Assembly: GCA_934045075.1 (NCBI GenBank) | Contig: OW203745.1 | Span: 14,294,184 to 14,358,183 of the forward strand | Reading direction: 5' to 3' | DNA length: 64,000 nucleotides | From: Yponomeuta sedellus | Taxonomy: Eukaryota; Arthropoda; Insecta; Lepidoptera; Yponomeutidae | Part shown: positions 11,101 to 22,783 of the stretch, one piece after another | Numbering within the stretch: the stretch's first letter is position 1 | Layout: every line of letters begins with the position of its first letter | Translations under genes and position numbers: made by a program | The notes under the pieces: generated by a model | Told to the model about the DNA's origin: nothing | The model's database searches: none | Seen by the model: the letters and a program-made list of their open reading frames with translations, nothing else

Positions 11101-11642
11101 GTAAGTTGAACTTAGTTGTAAGTTGTTAGAAGTATGCTGATTTACTTTATTATAATATGATATTATATCGACCCTACTATCATTTGAACTTCAGTAAGTG
11201 GATGTTTGATTTCTTCTTTTGTTTGGAGTATTGACGTAAATTGCATAAAAACTTTGATTCCAAATATACCAACTATCATCTTTCAGCATATCGACTACTC
11301 TAAGTCACTGCTTAGATCTTTCTAGATACACTGTTTTCTTATTACCTGTACATCCTTGAAAGTTGGCTGTCTTTTTTAATCCACTAGACCATATTAGTAA
11401 AATGCTGAACAAAAGTCTTTGGTACAACGCAATCTTTATTGAATCTTTACCAGCAATCATTATTCCTCATACGTTATTGGTTCATCAGCAAATGTGACCA
11501 TCCCACTGCAATTTCAACTAACTAAACTTGTAAATAACATAATTTTTTGGTGAAGCGTCACATATTGCTGTACTTAATTTCTTGCGGTTCATTTGTTAAG
11601 GGTTTTTACTCGTTGCAATCAAAAGTAATTATTCTGCCACAG

Positions 11643-11762
11643 AACACAGACTCATCAGACATTGAGGCCTCATCACCACAGACTTCACCCACTCCATCTC
11701 AGAGGAAAGGACCTGCTCCTGCACCACCAGTCGTCGATGGGTCACCGCAGCATGAAATCAAG
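11643..11762 (+). CDS. Patj: Patj/MPDZ-like, exon (linker)
   Basis: Exon of 40 codons from acceptor CCACAG (ending 11642) to donor GTAGGC, phase 0. It encodes a low-complexity linker rich in Ser, Pro and Thr (for example SPQTSPTPSQRKGPAPAPP). No domain is visible; the proline-rich piece could be an SH3-type ligand, but that is only suggestive. Called coding because frame, phase and both splice sites fit the neighbouring exons. Confidence 0.75.
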
Positions 11763-11970
11763 GTAGGCTTACGATCAATGTTAACTGGATGTGAAATAAT
11801 AAACTTTTCTGATAAAATAGATTGTTTATTTATATTGATGCCATCTTAATTTTCATCTGAAATTTTGAAGAACTCTCCAGTATGTTTATTGGAAGATAGG
11901 AAGGTACACTATGTAATGAAATTGTAACTTTCTAAACTTATCAGTTCCTAATTATCACCATATCTTGCAG

Positions 11971-12144
11971 ATAACAGTTACATCAGAGCCGGATGCAGAA
12001 ACAGAAATAGAAAAAGAGTCTACAGAGAAAGAATCCACATCAGAAGCTGAAGCTCCTAAACCAGTTTACTCTGACTCAGAGAGCAGTGATGAAGAGGACG
12101 AGAGAGACCTCGGTGGCAGGACTTATTCAGATAAAGGCATGGAG
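11971..12144 (+). CDS. Patj: Patj/MPDZ-like, exon (acidic linker)
   Basis: Exon of 58 codons from acceptor TTGCAG (ending 11970) to donor GTAATA, phase 0. It encodes a strongly acidic linker with Glu/Ser runs (EIEKESTEKESTSEAEAPK, SDSESSDEEDERD), likely disordered and with several casein-kinase-2-like acidic Ser sites. It lies between the two PDZ domains. The donor is weaker than consensus (GTAATA). Confidence 0.75.
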
Positions 12145-12449
12145 GTAATACCATACCAACAACAAGCAATCGGGTGCATAGTAGCTCTATGATAGTAGCC
12201 TTCTTTCAAATAGTAATCGTACTACTTACCTTAAACTTTCGAGTTTCCTCTCATAAATCATGTAATTTCTGCACAAATTAGAAATGTAGTTTTTCCACAA
12301 AAACGAGGGAAACCCTATGGATGCCAGAAACACCAACAACCTGAACAGGTCAGAAGTCTGCGGTGGGCACTCGTGGTGATTAAATCTATATTCTCTTTCT
12401 AAGAGAAGCTCTATGACCTACAGTAGGACATATACAGGCTACATTATAA

Positions 12450-12601
12450 TATGCGACTGCAATTGAGTTGGGTTTATGAATTTCAACTATGCTACTGCAA
12501 TTGAATTAGGGTTATGAATTTCAATTATACAACTGCAATAAAATTAGGCTTCGGAAATTAAATTATGCCACTGCAATTGAATTAGGCTTACGAAATTCAA
12601 T
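12450..12601. repeat. 38-bp tandem repeat, four copies
   Basis: Four units start at 12450, 12488, 12526 and 12564 with exact 38-bp spacing, each built on actgcaattgaattagg and ending in aatttcaat-type sequence. It lies in the intron between exons 12144 and 12760. Confidence 0.8.
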
Positions 12602-12759
12602 TGCAGTTTATGACACTGCAAGGTACATCTGCATCTGCAAATAATTTAGGAACCTCAGAAGACCCCAACGTAATTTAGTCCAGTGTGGTTGAGTTTCATG
12701 AAATCCACTTAATGTAAATTAACACGAAGAATGTTGTTCTAACAGACACCTGTTTCCAG

Positions 12760-12850
12760 ATCGACCGTGCCTCAGCTGGAGCCATCAAGCGCAGCAGAGA
12801 AGAGAAGGAGGCCGACCCAGAAGAAGAGGACGAGTTCGGCTACACGACAA
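12760..12850 (+). CDS. Patj: Patj/MPDZ-like, exon (linker to PDZ-b)
   Basis: Exon of 91 bases (30 codons plus one base) from acceptor TTCCAG (ending 12759) to donor GTGAGT. It encodes IDRASAGAIKRS, then acidic residues and EDEFGYTT. A DEFGY-type motif followed by a K/R-rich helix is what precedes PDZ10 in MPDZ relatives. The final phase (1 base over) is compatible with the exon at 63188, giving ...FGYTT-N-KIRKKY if joined directly. Confidence 0.8.
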
Positions 12851-14770
12851 GTGAGTGGAAAGATACATTGTTCTTCCTTTTCAATTTCGCGATTTACCTC
12901 TTGCACGTATACTTCTACGCGTGCCTCATGGAGCATAGTAGGTGAGGGCATTTCTTAGTCAAGAAGTATAATAAATTGACCCGCAATCATAATAAAAATT
13001 TAAGAGATATAATATTTCGATTTCGGAAGGCTCGAAAATGTAATTAGCAGCCAATGCCGCAGAAATCAAAATCCGTATTCTGCCACTCCGAGCCAAACAT
13101 ACGGAGCCAAAAATGAACACAGAATGCTAGGACTAGTTCGATTTCGGAATAGCTCAGCGTTCTATGTAACGGGGTATGGTTAAAGGCTTGTTGGTAAATC
13201 ACATCAGAAATGAGACATTCAATCAAAATAACTGCCATGTGTTACATAAATTATCATCACTACCAAACTTGCAAGGGCAGTAGTTGCTGAACACAATTAT
13301 ATACGCAATTATTATCGTCTCTGTTTACCAGGTTACTGACTCACGTTTGAAATCACTAGCACAAGGCTTTTGGAGGTGAAGTGACAAAATAATGAACATC
13401 AAGAGGTGGCTACACTTTTACATGCTGCTTACGCACACAAATATATATCAATGTTAAATTGCGCTGTGATCCTTTCTGTGTACACATCATAGATTATTTT
13501 GTGACTGAGTGATGATATTTTCAACAGATCTGCCATTTTGTTTTTGAAAAACATTACGTAAACTCACGGCCCTATCTTGAAGTTGTAAGTAGCAACTGGG
13601 CTTGCCACTAACTATTATCCTTACAAATCTCTTTCCCCTCATCAACATTCATTAGTCGTTGCATGCACGAACGCCGGTTTGGGTCGAATAGTCTTAAATA
13701 TTTCTGGAGGGTCAAAAGTAGCTAAAAATGGTTCAAGTAAGACACTGAGCTGTTGCGTCTCCCCTTTTTACTCGAAATATCAGCATCGCGTGATTAAAAT
13801 GTTCTCTTGGGCTTTTTTGACACTTTGATAAGACATTATGCTGTCTTTAAAGTCAGATGGCTATGGAGTGGTAGCCCAGTGGGTAGAATAATGGACTCTA
13901 AAGCCTTTCGAACCTATGACTTTTTTTTTAATGTTAGCTACATCAGCGAACTTGTAGTAGCAGTATTACACGCTAACTGGGAAGGAACATATTCTGTGAG
14001 GAAACCCGAGGCTAGATTGTCTGCTGACTTACTGATTTGACTTTCCTGTAGGCCGACTAAACGGTCAGGTTGGTATAGGTGCTGGGCAAGCCTACTCCAT
14101 CTAAAAACAATATCACAGGCGCTGCAGCATCTGAGTAGTCCCTTCACCATCTAGTGTTATTGAAGGTGCTACTGGACTCTGTATAAATAATCTCATTACA
14201 TACATGCAAGTGCCAAAGGCTAGGTAGGGTTTTTATCCTTCATTCTTAACCTGTCGTACGTGCATATAATCTATTAATTTTATTGTGAAACTAACAACTT
14301 TGACGTTCATTAAGTAAACATTTTGTTTTTACAATGGATAAAAATAATTGAATTAAATGAGGGATTTTCAAAGCGCCATTAAAAACCATAAACAGTACCG
14401 CAAGTTACCGATAGATGGTGCTGACGTCATATAATATGTCAAAATTTACATCACTTAGAAAAACGGTGAGTGCCTATGTTTTTACAAAAATGCTCAATGC
14501 ACGGGCTAGCCATTAGTTAAGACGCAATTCACTTACGTATGTAATGAACAAAGTAAAAATACTCTCATATTTCAAGAGTTTCGAAACATAGTTTAGCTTA
14601 GATCACAGACTACAAAGAGATGTTTAGGTTATCACAAATAATAATCTGTGCGTACAACATAAAACGCGATAAAACGTATGATGGGTGACATTTGTTCTCC
14701 TTGCAGCGCCATCTAGTTTTTTTAATGCAATCAACTCACAGCTGTCATTGAAAAGCCCTCATTGTACGTT
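12851..14770. other. intronic DNA
   Basis: Start of the large intron. No exon recognised. The stretch 14260-14760 is close to unique, AT-rich sequence; nothing else is identified. Confidence 0.4.
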
Positions 14771-14771
14771 T

Positions 14772-15100
14772 CTCGAAGCCCTCGTGGCCGAGAGTGTTTG
14801 GAATCAATCACTTAAGTTAAGCAGCAACAGGCGCGATCAGAAGCAGTAGGGGTGACCGTCCCGTGACTACCGCTAGTGGATTTTTTTCCGTTAAGCCGTT
14901 GGTGCCGGCTGTCATGTAATGACAGTCGTTAAGCCATGACAGGCGGCTTGTCAACTTCTGACCGTAAGGCCCACCACTGTCTTACAATCCTCTGCCAACC
15001 CGAACTTGGCCCCCGTGGTGGAGTATATCCTAACCTTCCTGCGATGCAGGAAGAGACCCGTGCGTGTCCCAGCAGTGAGGACATATAAGGGGTTTATCGT
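14772..15100 (+). mobile_element. 5S-like SINE copy
   Basis: Nearly full length. The head reads gttaagcagcaacaggcgcg then ggggtgaccgtcccgtgact, very close to the 5S rRNA internal promoter; the tail ends in an acatataaggggtttatcg region. Confidence 0.75.
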
Positions 15101-15421
15101 ATCGTAAATTTCTACTTAGCTTACTCTAATACCTAACAAATCCAATGGAATCTCGACAATGTTGTGTCTAAACTATATCGAGTCAATACGTACATAGACA
15201 AAACGATTTACTGCGCGTGTTCAATCGACGGATTTAGCGCAGTAGTTTCCAGATTGCCCTCAATACGTAGGTACATAGGTTGGCTAACAAGATATTACGT
15301 GTGTGTCCATTGAGGTAAATAACGGAACGGGGTCTTGCTCTCATATTATGGTAATTGTGTTTGTTTCGTCACTGTACCTAGCGAGGCAAGCTAAAAAAAA
15401 CCTGACAAGTATGTATACGTT

Positions 15422-15775
15422 ATCAACCCTTGTATGTCCCCACTGCTGGGGCACGCGTCTCTTTCTGCATCGCTGGAAGGTTAGGCTATACTCCACCACG
15501 GGAGCCAAGTCCGAGTTGGTGGAGGATTGTAAGAAAGTGGCGGGCCTTACTTTCAAAAGTTATCAAGCCGCCCATAAGGCCTCGGCTTAACCACTGCCAT
15601 TATATGACAGCCGGCACCAACGGCTTAACATGGCTTGCGAAGCAAGAAAGCGCTCGGAAAAATGCCACTAGCGGTAGTCACGGGACGCTCACCCATCCCG
15701 TACCTGACCGCGCCTGTTGTTGCTTAACCAAGTGATTGATTCCAATCATTATGTTCGCCTAGGCCACGAGCGCTA
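15422..15775 (-). mobile_element. 5S-like SINE copy
   Basis: Nearly full-length minus-strand copy, from the tail (ccttgtatgtccccactgct) at the left to the start (ggcctaggcgaa complement) at about 15770. Confidence 0.75.
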
Positions 15776-15905
15776 CAAGTATGTATGTATTTATTAATAT
15801 AAAAATAACATATTACATTTTATAAATAAGGCCTCACAAAACCAATTACTTGGTTTGACTGTGGGAGTCAACCCGAGTGCTAGCCGGACTCGCCTAGCGA
15901 GGGTT

Positions 15906-16165
15906 CCGTACAAATTTGTAGGTCGTCGTCAGGCTATACAAGTCCACTGCTGGACATAGCCCTCCCCTAAAGAGCACCACGTTGTGCTATTATAATGCCC
16001 ATAATCCCCACGCTGGGCATGCGCGTTGGGGATCGCAGTTCGGTGGAATTGTACTGCAGGGGGCGCTGCTACCCACCCCCCGGTTTGTGTCCCAGTCGCC
16101 TTTTACGACACCCGCGGGAAGAATTGGGTTGGTGCTATTCTCTAGGCCGACACCACCACAGATTA
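15906..16165 (-). mobile_element. LINE/SINE tail family B copy
   Basis: Minus-strand copy of the repeat described at 17625; its short tandem tail reads gtcgtcgtc at the left end. Confidence 0.6.
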
Positions 16166-16496
16166 GATAATAGCAGCAATTTGTAGGTATTTACAAGTAG
16201 TTCAGCAATCGATTCTCATAGTTTTTTCCGAGGCTCTACCGAAACTCAAGGACTATTTTTTTTATATAAAATATTTTGAAAGCTACTGTTTTTAGTTTTT
16301 ATACCTGTACCTGTTGTAAAAGACGATGTCACGTGCCAAATTTGCTTGACACTTCTTGAAAAAAATCACCACAAACGATCACATTACGAAAATAAATAGG
16401 CTGAATGATCTGCACTGAATGATGATTATTACACTAATTACATGAGTAAATGTACAAGGGGGTTTGTAATTGCAGCTCACACACCCTCACTCTTAC

Positions 16497-16565
16497 ACAC
16501 ACACACATACACACCCTCACACACACGCACACACCCTCTCACACACAGACACACGCACACACACC
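16497..16565. repeat. AC-rich microsatellite
   Basis: Imperfect (AC)n run interrupted by cct, tct and gcac. Confidence 0.85.
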
Positions 16566-17274
16566 ACACTTCACATAGTCTCACTTAGTTTAGTTTCTTT
16601 TATTTTTGTTAATATGTTTTAAGTACCTATATGCGCATAAGCATTAATGTTTAATGTTTACCTCTAGAGTGGTACCCACGATACAGGCTTGCCTAGTGTG
16701 GGGCCGCAGTAAAAATTGTATCGCTAAATACTGTTTATCTACTGTTCTACAATTGTCAACATATAGATACTTTAATGTGTCACTTATGGTTAATAAAGAT
16801 TTTATACTTATATTTATATTTATTTACTCATGTAATTAGTGTAATAATCATCATTCAGTGCAGATCATTCAGCCTATTTATTTTCGTAATGTGATCGTTT
16901 GTGGTGATTTTTTATGGAAATAAAAACATACGCTAAAGAATACGCATGCCGCCATACAACGGAGCGCACGGTGAAACATGTACTTATTTTTTTTATTTAT
17001 TGACTTACGTTTCGATCGCAGAGTTTTAAATTTTATAAATTATTCGCCAAACTGCGTGGCAGTTTGTTGGCGAATTAATCGCACTCTTTTACCATAAATG
17101 GTAACTATTCCATAAAATTAATGTGAAAGTAGGTACAGTCGACAGCTGACCCACCATTTGAAAGCACCTTTTAGAAGACTTTTACGGAGGATTGTTTAAG
17201 GCAATTTTGCAAGCCACTTTACAGCAGGCTTCGTTCTGTAGTGCGTAATTTTTAACTTTCGAAGCATGCGTACA

Positions 17275-17383
17275 GGCTTTTTGGCTCAGTTGGAAAGAGC
17301 GCTGGCACGGATAGCCAGAGGTCGCGGGTTCGAATCCCGGCATGGGTGGAATTTTTAGCCTCTAAATAGGCTTTTAAAATTGT
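17275..17383 (+). mobile_element. tRNA-like SINE (family 1) fragment
   Basis: Core and 3' tail only (ggctcagttggaaagagcgc, ggttcgaatcccggcatggg, then gcctctaaataggctttt). It directly abuts the dimer starting at 17397. Confidence 0.7.
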
Positions 17384-17616
17384 TACTTAAGTATTTATAA
17401 ACGGGTCAAATCGCGATTACTTATTAGGTAAAACGCGATTAAATTAAACGCCGTGGTCTCGGGTAGACTCTACCGGAGACCACGGCAATTGTAACGCTGC
17501 CGAAACGTCGGGAAATAAGGTAATTGCGTTTTACCTAATAAATAATCGCGATTTGACTCGTTTAATATATAACTATGTATGAGTATCGCGAATCATTAAG
17601 AAATACTTAAGTATTT
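17384..17616. mobile_element. tail-only inverted dimer (Penelope-like family 2)
   Basis: Element 17397-17603 between perfect 13-bp direct repeats TACTTAAGTATTT (17384-17396 and 17604-17616). The left half (aacgggtcaaatcgcgatta) is the complement of the right half (taataaataatcgcgatttg). The centre is a hairpin with gccgtggtctc / gagaccacggc followed by gctgccgaaacgtcggg. The right half continues about 35 bases past the inverted part (atatataactatgtatgagt). The same tail follows Penelope-like coding sequence at 56700-57010, which assigns the family. No frame inside. Confidence 0.7.
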
Positions 17617-17624
17617 CAGTAAGT

Positions 17625-17880
17625 TGCTGTGTGGTGTCGGCCTAGACAATAGCACCAACCCAATTCTTCCCGCGGGTGTCGTAAAAGGCGACTGAAGGAC
17701 ACAAACCTGGGGGTGAGCAGCAGCACCCCCTGCAGTACAATTCCACCAAACTGCGATCCCCAACCCTCATGCCCAGCGTGGGGATTATGAGCATTACCCC
17801 CTATGATAGCACGACGTGGCGCTCTTTAGGGGAGAGCTATATCCAGCAGTGGACTAATACCTGACGACGACGACGACTTA
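17625..17880 (+). mobile_element. LINE/SINE tail family B copy
   Basis: About 250-bp repeat starting gtgtggtgtcggcctagaca, with a conserved ttcccgcgggtgtcgtaaaa, and ending ccagcagtggactaatacct plus (GAC)n. Short tandem tails of this kind are typical of RTE-clade LINEs and their SINEs. Other copies: 15906, 27855, 33915 and the edge of 60785. Confidence 0.65.
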
Positions 17881-18079
17881 AGTATTTCCTTAGTGACATT
17901 CTCAATTCGGAAACCGGCCTTTAGTGCGTCTGTGCTTATTTCTGTCAATATGAGTCCACACAAAACGAAATGATTTCTCCTCGCCAAACACATGTGGGGG
18001 GGGGGGGGCGCCGGAGCGGAACAATCTTTTGCAGCTTTAGGTACAGTCAGCTGATAAATTTCAGTTATATTCATTTTTT

Positions 18080-18345
18080 TTTCAATGCACTAACCCGTGC
18101 TAAGGACAATTTTTAGAAAAACCTATTTAGAGGCTAAAAATTCCACCCATGCCGGGATTCGAACCCGCGACCTCTGGCTATCCGTGCCAGCGCTCTTCCA
18201 ACTGAGCTAATGGGTGACTCACCGGCATCAGTGAAATATCGAACCACTTTACAATATTCTCTGTATTACGTACTAGCCAGAGGTCGCGGGTTCGAATCCC
18301 GGCATGGGTGGAATTTTTTGCCTCTGAATAGGTTTTTTAAAAATT
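18080..18345. mobile_element. tRNA-like SINE (family 1), inverted dimer
   Basis: A minus-strand core (18120-18220) is followed, after the body segment tcaccggcatcagtgaaata, by a second half-core in plus orientation (gccagaggtcgcgggttcga at about 18275) and the tail. Both ends are the same tail in opposite orientation. Confidence 0.7.
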
Positions 18346-18484
18346 TCAGTTATTCAGAAAGAAAGAAGAAGGAAGAAAGATATATTTCTTTGACAACTTA
18401 ATAGTCCGAAACATAAAACCGTGCAACAAAATACAAGTCAAAAGAAAACAAAATATCTGCCGAAGAGTAGGCAACACCAAAAAA

Positions 18485-18765
18485 TAGTATAATCATGTGG
18501 GTACAGTGATATCGTTCCGATGTAAAACCTAACTGCAAAGTAGGTAGTCGGGGCTGTAAGTGATGCAATTTGCTCAAGCCAGATGTCGCTGCCTGTACGT
18601 AATACAGAGAATAGTGTAAAGAGGTTCGAAATTTCACTGATGCCGGTGAGTCGCCCATTGGCTCAATTGGTAGAGCGCTGGCACGGATAGCCAGAGGTTG
18701 CGGGTTCGAATCCCGACATGGGTGAAATTTTTAGCCTCTAAATAGGTTTTTAAACACCAAAAAAT
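18485..18765 (+). mobile_element. tRNA-like SINE (family 1), longest copy
   Basis: Reference copy for the family. Body from gtgggtacagtgatatcgtt through cctaactgcaaagtaggtag and gtacgtaatacagagaatag, then a tRNA-like core (A box tggctcaattgg, B box ggttcgaatcc), then gcctctaaataggttttt. The anticodon-arm region folds as ctggc/gccag but position 33 is not T, so it is not a working tRNA. RNA polymerase III transcription is inferred from the boxes. Confidence 0.75.
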
Positions 18766-18814
18766 AAAAATAACACAAAAACAAATAATACATAATTGTG
18801 ACATATTTATATAT

Positions 18815-18900
18815 TGAACGGGTCTAATCGCGATTATTTACCTAATAAACAACTAAGTTTAATATATAACAAAGTATCAGTAACCATTAAGAAATACTAT
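18815..18900. mobile_element. Penelope-like family 2 tail fragment
   Basis: Partial copy of the family 2 tail (aacgggtctaatcgcgatta, then atatataacaaagtat), adjacent to a LINE family A tail in minus orientation at 18925-19040. Confidence 0.5.
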
Positions 18901-19039
18901 AGTTGGGCCATACGTACATACACACATAACCTCACGCCTGTATCCCAGAGGGGTAGGGCAGGGACTGCCACTTGTCACGAACTTGACAAATCACATTCGC
19001 CTCACCAACCTTCATAAGTCGTTGCATGCAGGTTGGAAA

Positions 19040-20390
19040 GAAAACCCTTCTCGGACAAAAGTTTACTTTTTAAATTTACAATCACGATGTGCTCAAACGA
19101 CTTATCTGTCGATACCCCACAATATAGTGTGAGCTACTAGACCTTAGTGTAACCTCCTACATCATAGTGTAGGATATCGTGAAGCTACTGTGATGTATGT
19201 ATAAAAAATAAGTTCTCTAATTATTTACGTCATCGTCTCAGTTCAGGACACATCCAGCAGTGGGACGTTCATATGCTGATTAAAAAGAAAAGGGTACCCA
19301 AAAAAAAATTATATTTTATTCTACCGTCTTGTCATCGTGATTATTATGTATGTCTAAGCCAATTTTCATCATTTCTAAACATGTCCTGCGCCATTCGTCC
19401 CCGACAGTACAACTTGCCGTGTTGTTCCCAAGTTTCACCAGTTTTCTGTTTGCCGTCGTGAAGTTCTGCTTTGATTATTTCTTCTTGTTGTTGGCTGTGT
19501 ATGTTTGTCTGCAGTTCCACGTGTGATATTGCTTCGTTTATTGTTTGGTTTTATTAAAAGTTAAACTATACTTTTAATAAAACCAAACAATAAACTTCTT
19601 GATAAATTACGAAATCACTATCCCAGAACTCGAATTACTAAAATCTTGAACATTTCATTCAGCAGAACAAATATCGGCAAGCATGCAACTCTCCCGCTTG
19701 TGCGATGAATACAACTCGCTTTGTGCAAAATTGGATGGCACTGATATATTTTACGAGTAGGTGTCCAAATTTAAAAGTAATTTTTAGAAAGTTTTCCAAA
19801 AAAATAAATATTTGCCCGTTTTCATTAAAAGTTAGTTGTTTATATCTAGTTACAATTATAATTAATTGTTGTATATAACATACTCAATACCTACCGTATG
19901 ATGCTTTAGCACAGTGTCAAGACCTGCCAATATACTGTCAACAGTATTAACAAAAATTAGATACATTATGTAATGTTGTGCTCACCTGTAATTGGCTAAC
20001 ATACTATACCTAAGCCAAACTCGATAAAGAATAGAGGTAAACAAACCAATTTAGGGTTATTACAACTCACGTTTTATAAATTTTCTATTGTTTACATGAT
20101 TATAGCCTTTTACTTCCTAACTATTTATTAACAATTCCTATTGCAGCATATTTAACTAGAATCACTCAAATAACATGCATATTACCTTATTATTTTGAGA
20201 AACAATGAAAAATTCGACATTAATTTTACGCGACAGCCCTACAGAAAAAGAAACATGGACGAAATTCAGGTGTGACAAACATTTTGGGAAATTTAGTTTA
20301 TGCCAACAAGTGAAGTTTGGTCGTTTGTCAATACGTGTATATGGCATAAGTATATAACATATATGTGTGACAAAATGGCACAAGACAAAA
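19040..20390. other. AT-rich non-coding stretch with a 60-bp palindrome
   Basis: No exon seen. At 19536-19595 a palindrome with 26-bp arms (gtttattgttt... and complement) surrounds an 8-base spacer; it is possibly the remains of a hairpin MITE. Confidence 0.5.
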
Positions 20391-20394
20391 ATAT

Positions 20395-20700
20395 AGATTG
20401 CCCCCATAGCATTGTGAATTAAATGCGATAGAAATCATATGGGGGCAAGTAAAAGGCCATGTTGCTGCCAAAAATAAAACTTTTTAAATGGCCGAACTAA
20501 ATAAAGGTCCTGTTAGATGAGGCAATAAGTAAAATTACTCTAGCAGCATGGCAACGTTGTGTTGAACACGTAATGAAAGAAGAGAAGAAAACGCCGAATT
20601 TGATGGTGTAATGGATAATGTCATTGATGAATTTATAATTCAAGTCTCCGGAGACACAAATTCATCCTCCTCGTTTGGCCAGTGACAGTGATAATTAGTG
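20395..20700 (+). pseudogene. Tc1/IS630-like transposase C-terminal remnant
   Basis: In broken frames the + strand reads HCELNAIEIIWGQVKGHVAA, then KNKTF, then after a frameshift LLDEAISKITLAAWQRCVEH and VMKEEKK. An LPPYHCELNPIE-W-xxK motif is the third catalytic block and C-terminal part of IS630/Tc1-type DDE transposases found in insects. In-frame stops (LPP-stop, TF-stop) and a frameshift make it dead. No ends were identified. Confidence 0.6.
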
Positions 20701-21039
20701 TGAACATATGAATAAAAATATATACAAAGAACTTTCTTTTAAATCAATATTTGCAGTAGGTCCCAATCTCCTTATTTTCATAGTAGCATCTAAAGGTACT
20801 TATTAATATTATAAAGTTGAAGAGTTTGTATGTTTTTTGCTTAAACGCGCTTAATTCTATTAGGAAAATCATGCGGCATGGCTCGCGTAGATGTTTGTTA
20901 AATCTGTGTGTCATATTTCATATTTCAGTGTTGTCATATGTCATATTCAAATCGGTTAAGCCTTTCACTATAAAATCATAAACATATAAACATAAATAAG
21001 CATTTTACATTAGTAGGAGGAACGATTATCATTTGTATG

Positions 21040-21140
21040 AAAATGATTTCTAGAAAAGGTTGTTAACAACGTGTTGTTAAGGTTGTAAACAAGTCGTTGC
21101 CTAGCAACGACTTGTTAACAACCTTAAGCTTTAAACAAGT
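21040..21140. repeat. imperfect palindrome
   Basis: Sequence aaggttgtaaacaagtcgtt and its complement flank a short centre (gcctagc) near 21096. No further support for a mobile element. Confidence 0.5.
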
Positions 21141-21354
21141 CGTATACCTTTGGCTCAGGTATAGAATAGAACCTAAGCTAAGCTATCATGTAATTCTTGG
21201 ATGTTACGAGTAGACTGAAGTCGCATGTAAAGACAGTTTTGTTATTAAAATAATATATTTTACAACGTAATAATAATGCATATTCCGCGGCGGGCACGCG
21301 TACTAATTAAGCCCACAATCTCTCTCTGAGAGAAGGCCTGTTCCCTGCATTGGG

Positions 21355-21585
21355 CCACAGGCAGATGTCGCTGCCTGTACGTAATACAGAGAATAGTGTA
21401 AAGAGGTTCGAAATTTCACTGATGCCGTGAGTCGCCCATTGGCTCAATTGGTAGAGCGCTGGCACGGATAGCCAGAGGTTGCGGGTTCGAATCCCGGCAT
21501 GGGTGAAATTTTTAGCCTCTAAATAGGTTTTTAAATTTGTTCCTTAGCGCGGGTTAGTGCATTAAAAATAAAAATAGTATAATAA
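21355..21585 (+). mobile_element. tRNA-like SINE (family 1) copy
   Basis: 3' part of the body, core and full tail (gcgggttagtgcattaaaaa, then tagtataat). Immediately followed by a 5S-like SINE. Confidence 0.75.
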
Positions 21586-21594
21586 ATATAAATA

Positions 21595-21905
21595 GGTTAA
21601 GCAACAACAGGCGCGGTCAGGTACAGGATGGGTGAGCGTCCCGTGACTACCGCTAGTGGCATTTTCCCGAGCGCTTCCGTGCTTCGCAAGGCACGCTAAG
21701 CCGTTGGTACCGGCTGTCATATAATGGCAGTCGTTAAGCCATGTCAGAGGCCTTATGGGCGGCTTGATGACTTTTGACAGTAAGGCCCGCCACTGTCTTA
21801 CAATCCTCCACCAACCCGGACTTGGCCCCCATAGTGGAGTATGGCCTAACCTTCCTGCGATGCAGGAAGAGCGGTGCAGCAGTGGGGACATACAAGGGTT
21901 TATAA
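21595..21905 (+). mobile_element. 5S-like SINE copy
   Basis: 5S-like head starting at the box ggttaagcaacaacaggcgc and complete tail; the first about 45 bases are missing. Confidence 0.75.
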
Positions 21906-22583
21906 CGATGAGTATCGCGAATCATTAAGAAATACTACTGTGAGATGTATTTTATATTTTTAGAAAAATTTACTGAAATATAGGTTTTTTTGTAAATAAT
22001 AAACGTGTGCCCACATTACGGAAGAGTATTTAAAAATCTTTTGTCATGCCTTTTTAGAAGCTTCATTTTAAGTTTATATTCCCCTATACTAGGAGGCTCC
22101 GCGCTTTCTGCACTATCAAGTATGAATTTCAAATATATCTTTTATTTCTTTGACGTATGATAATGTATCTTTTCATTTCACTTGTGTATTAGTTTTATTT
22201 GGCTTTCTTTTGTCTTTAGGTTTCTAAAACCGCTCCAGACACTTAAGCTTCTGAGCGGTCACTTGACCTACTTACCTAGGCAGGTAGGCTAGGCAGGACC
22301 GGAGTTGCCACTAGACTTTGTATAAACGGGGAATTTGCCTCGAACGTACCTACATTGTAGAAATATTCTCCCGGCCACTCACCACTCACTCAACAGTAAA
22401 AAAGTATCTAGAATAAAATAGAATCATGTTTATTTGGTACCAGATATTTAACGTTGTAAATATTAAAATTAACACAAAAAGAACGCTTCACATTGTAAAA
22501 CATTTTTTTTTTAATTTCGTTGTCGAGCATAAAAAAAGAAATATTAATACACAATCTTCCAAAACGGACGTTTTTAGCGGAAA

Positions 22584-22783
22584 NNNNNNNNNNNNNNNNN
22601 NNNNNNNNNNNNNNNNNNNNNNNNNNNNNNNNNNNNNNNNNNNNNNNNNNNNNNNNNNNNNNNNNNNNNNNNNNNNNNNNNNNNNNNNNNNNNNNNNNNN
22701 NNNNNNNNNNNNNNNNNNNNNNNNNNNNNNNNNNNNNNNNNNNNNNNNNNNNNNNNNNNNNNNNNNNNNNNNNNNNNNNNNNN
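22584..22783. other. assembly gap (200 N)
   Basis: Exactly 200 unknown bases. Frames that span it are not real. Confidence 0.99.

Noticed and set aside
12448..12620. CRISPR-like array
   Set aside because: A 38-bp tandem repeat without spacers, in a eukaryotic intron.
17440..17525. Annotating an active hammerhead ribozyme
   Set aside because: CUGANGA is absent in families 1 and 2 and has one mismatch in family 3; reported only as a hypothesis.
18650..18725. Possible tRNA genes at many family 1 sites and at 60530
   Set aside because: A and B boxes are present, but the anticodon loop lacks T33, acceptor stems do not pair, and the same flanks recur many times; these are SINE heads.
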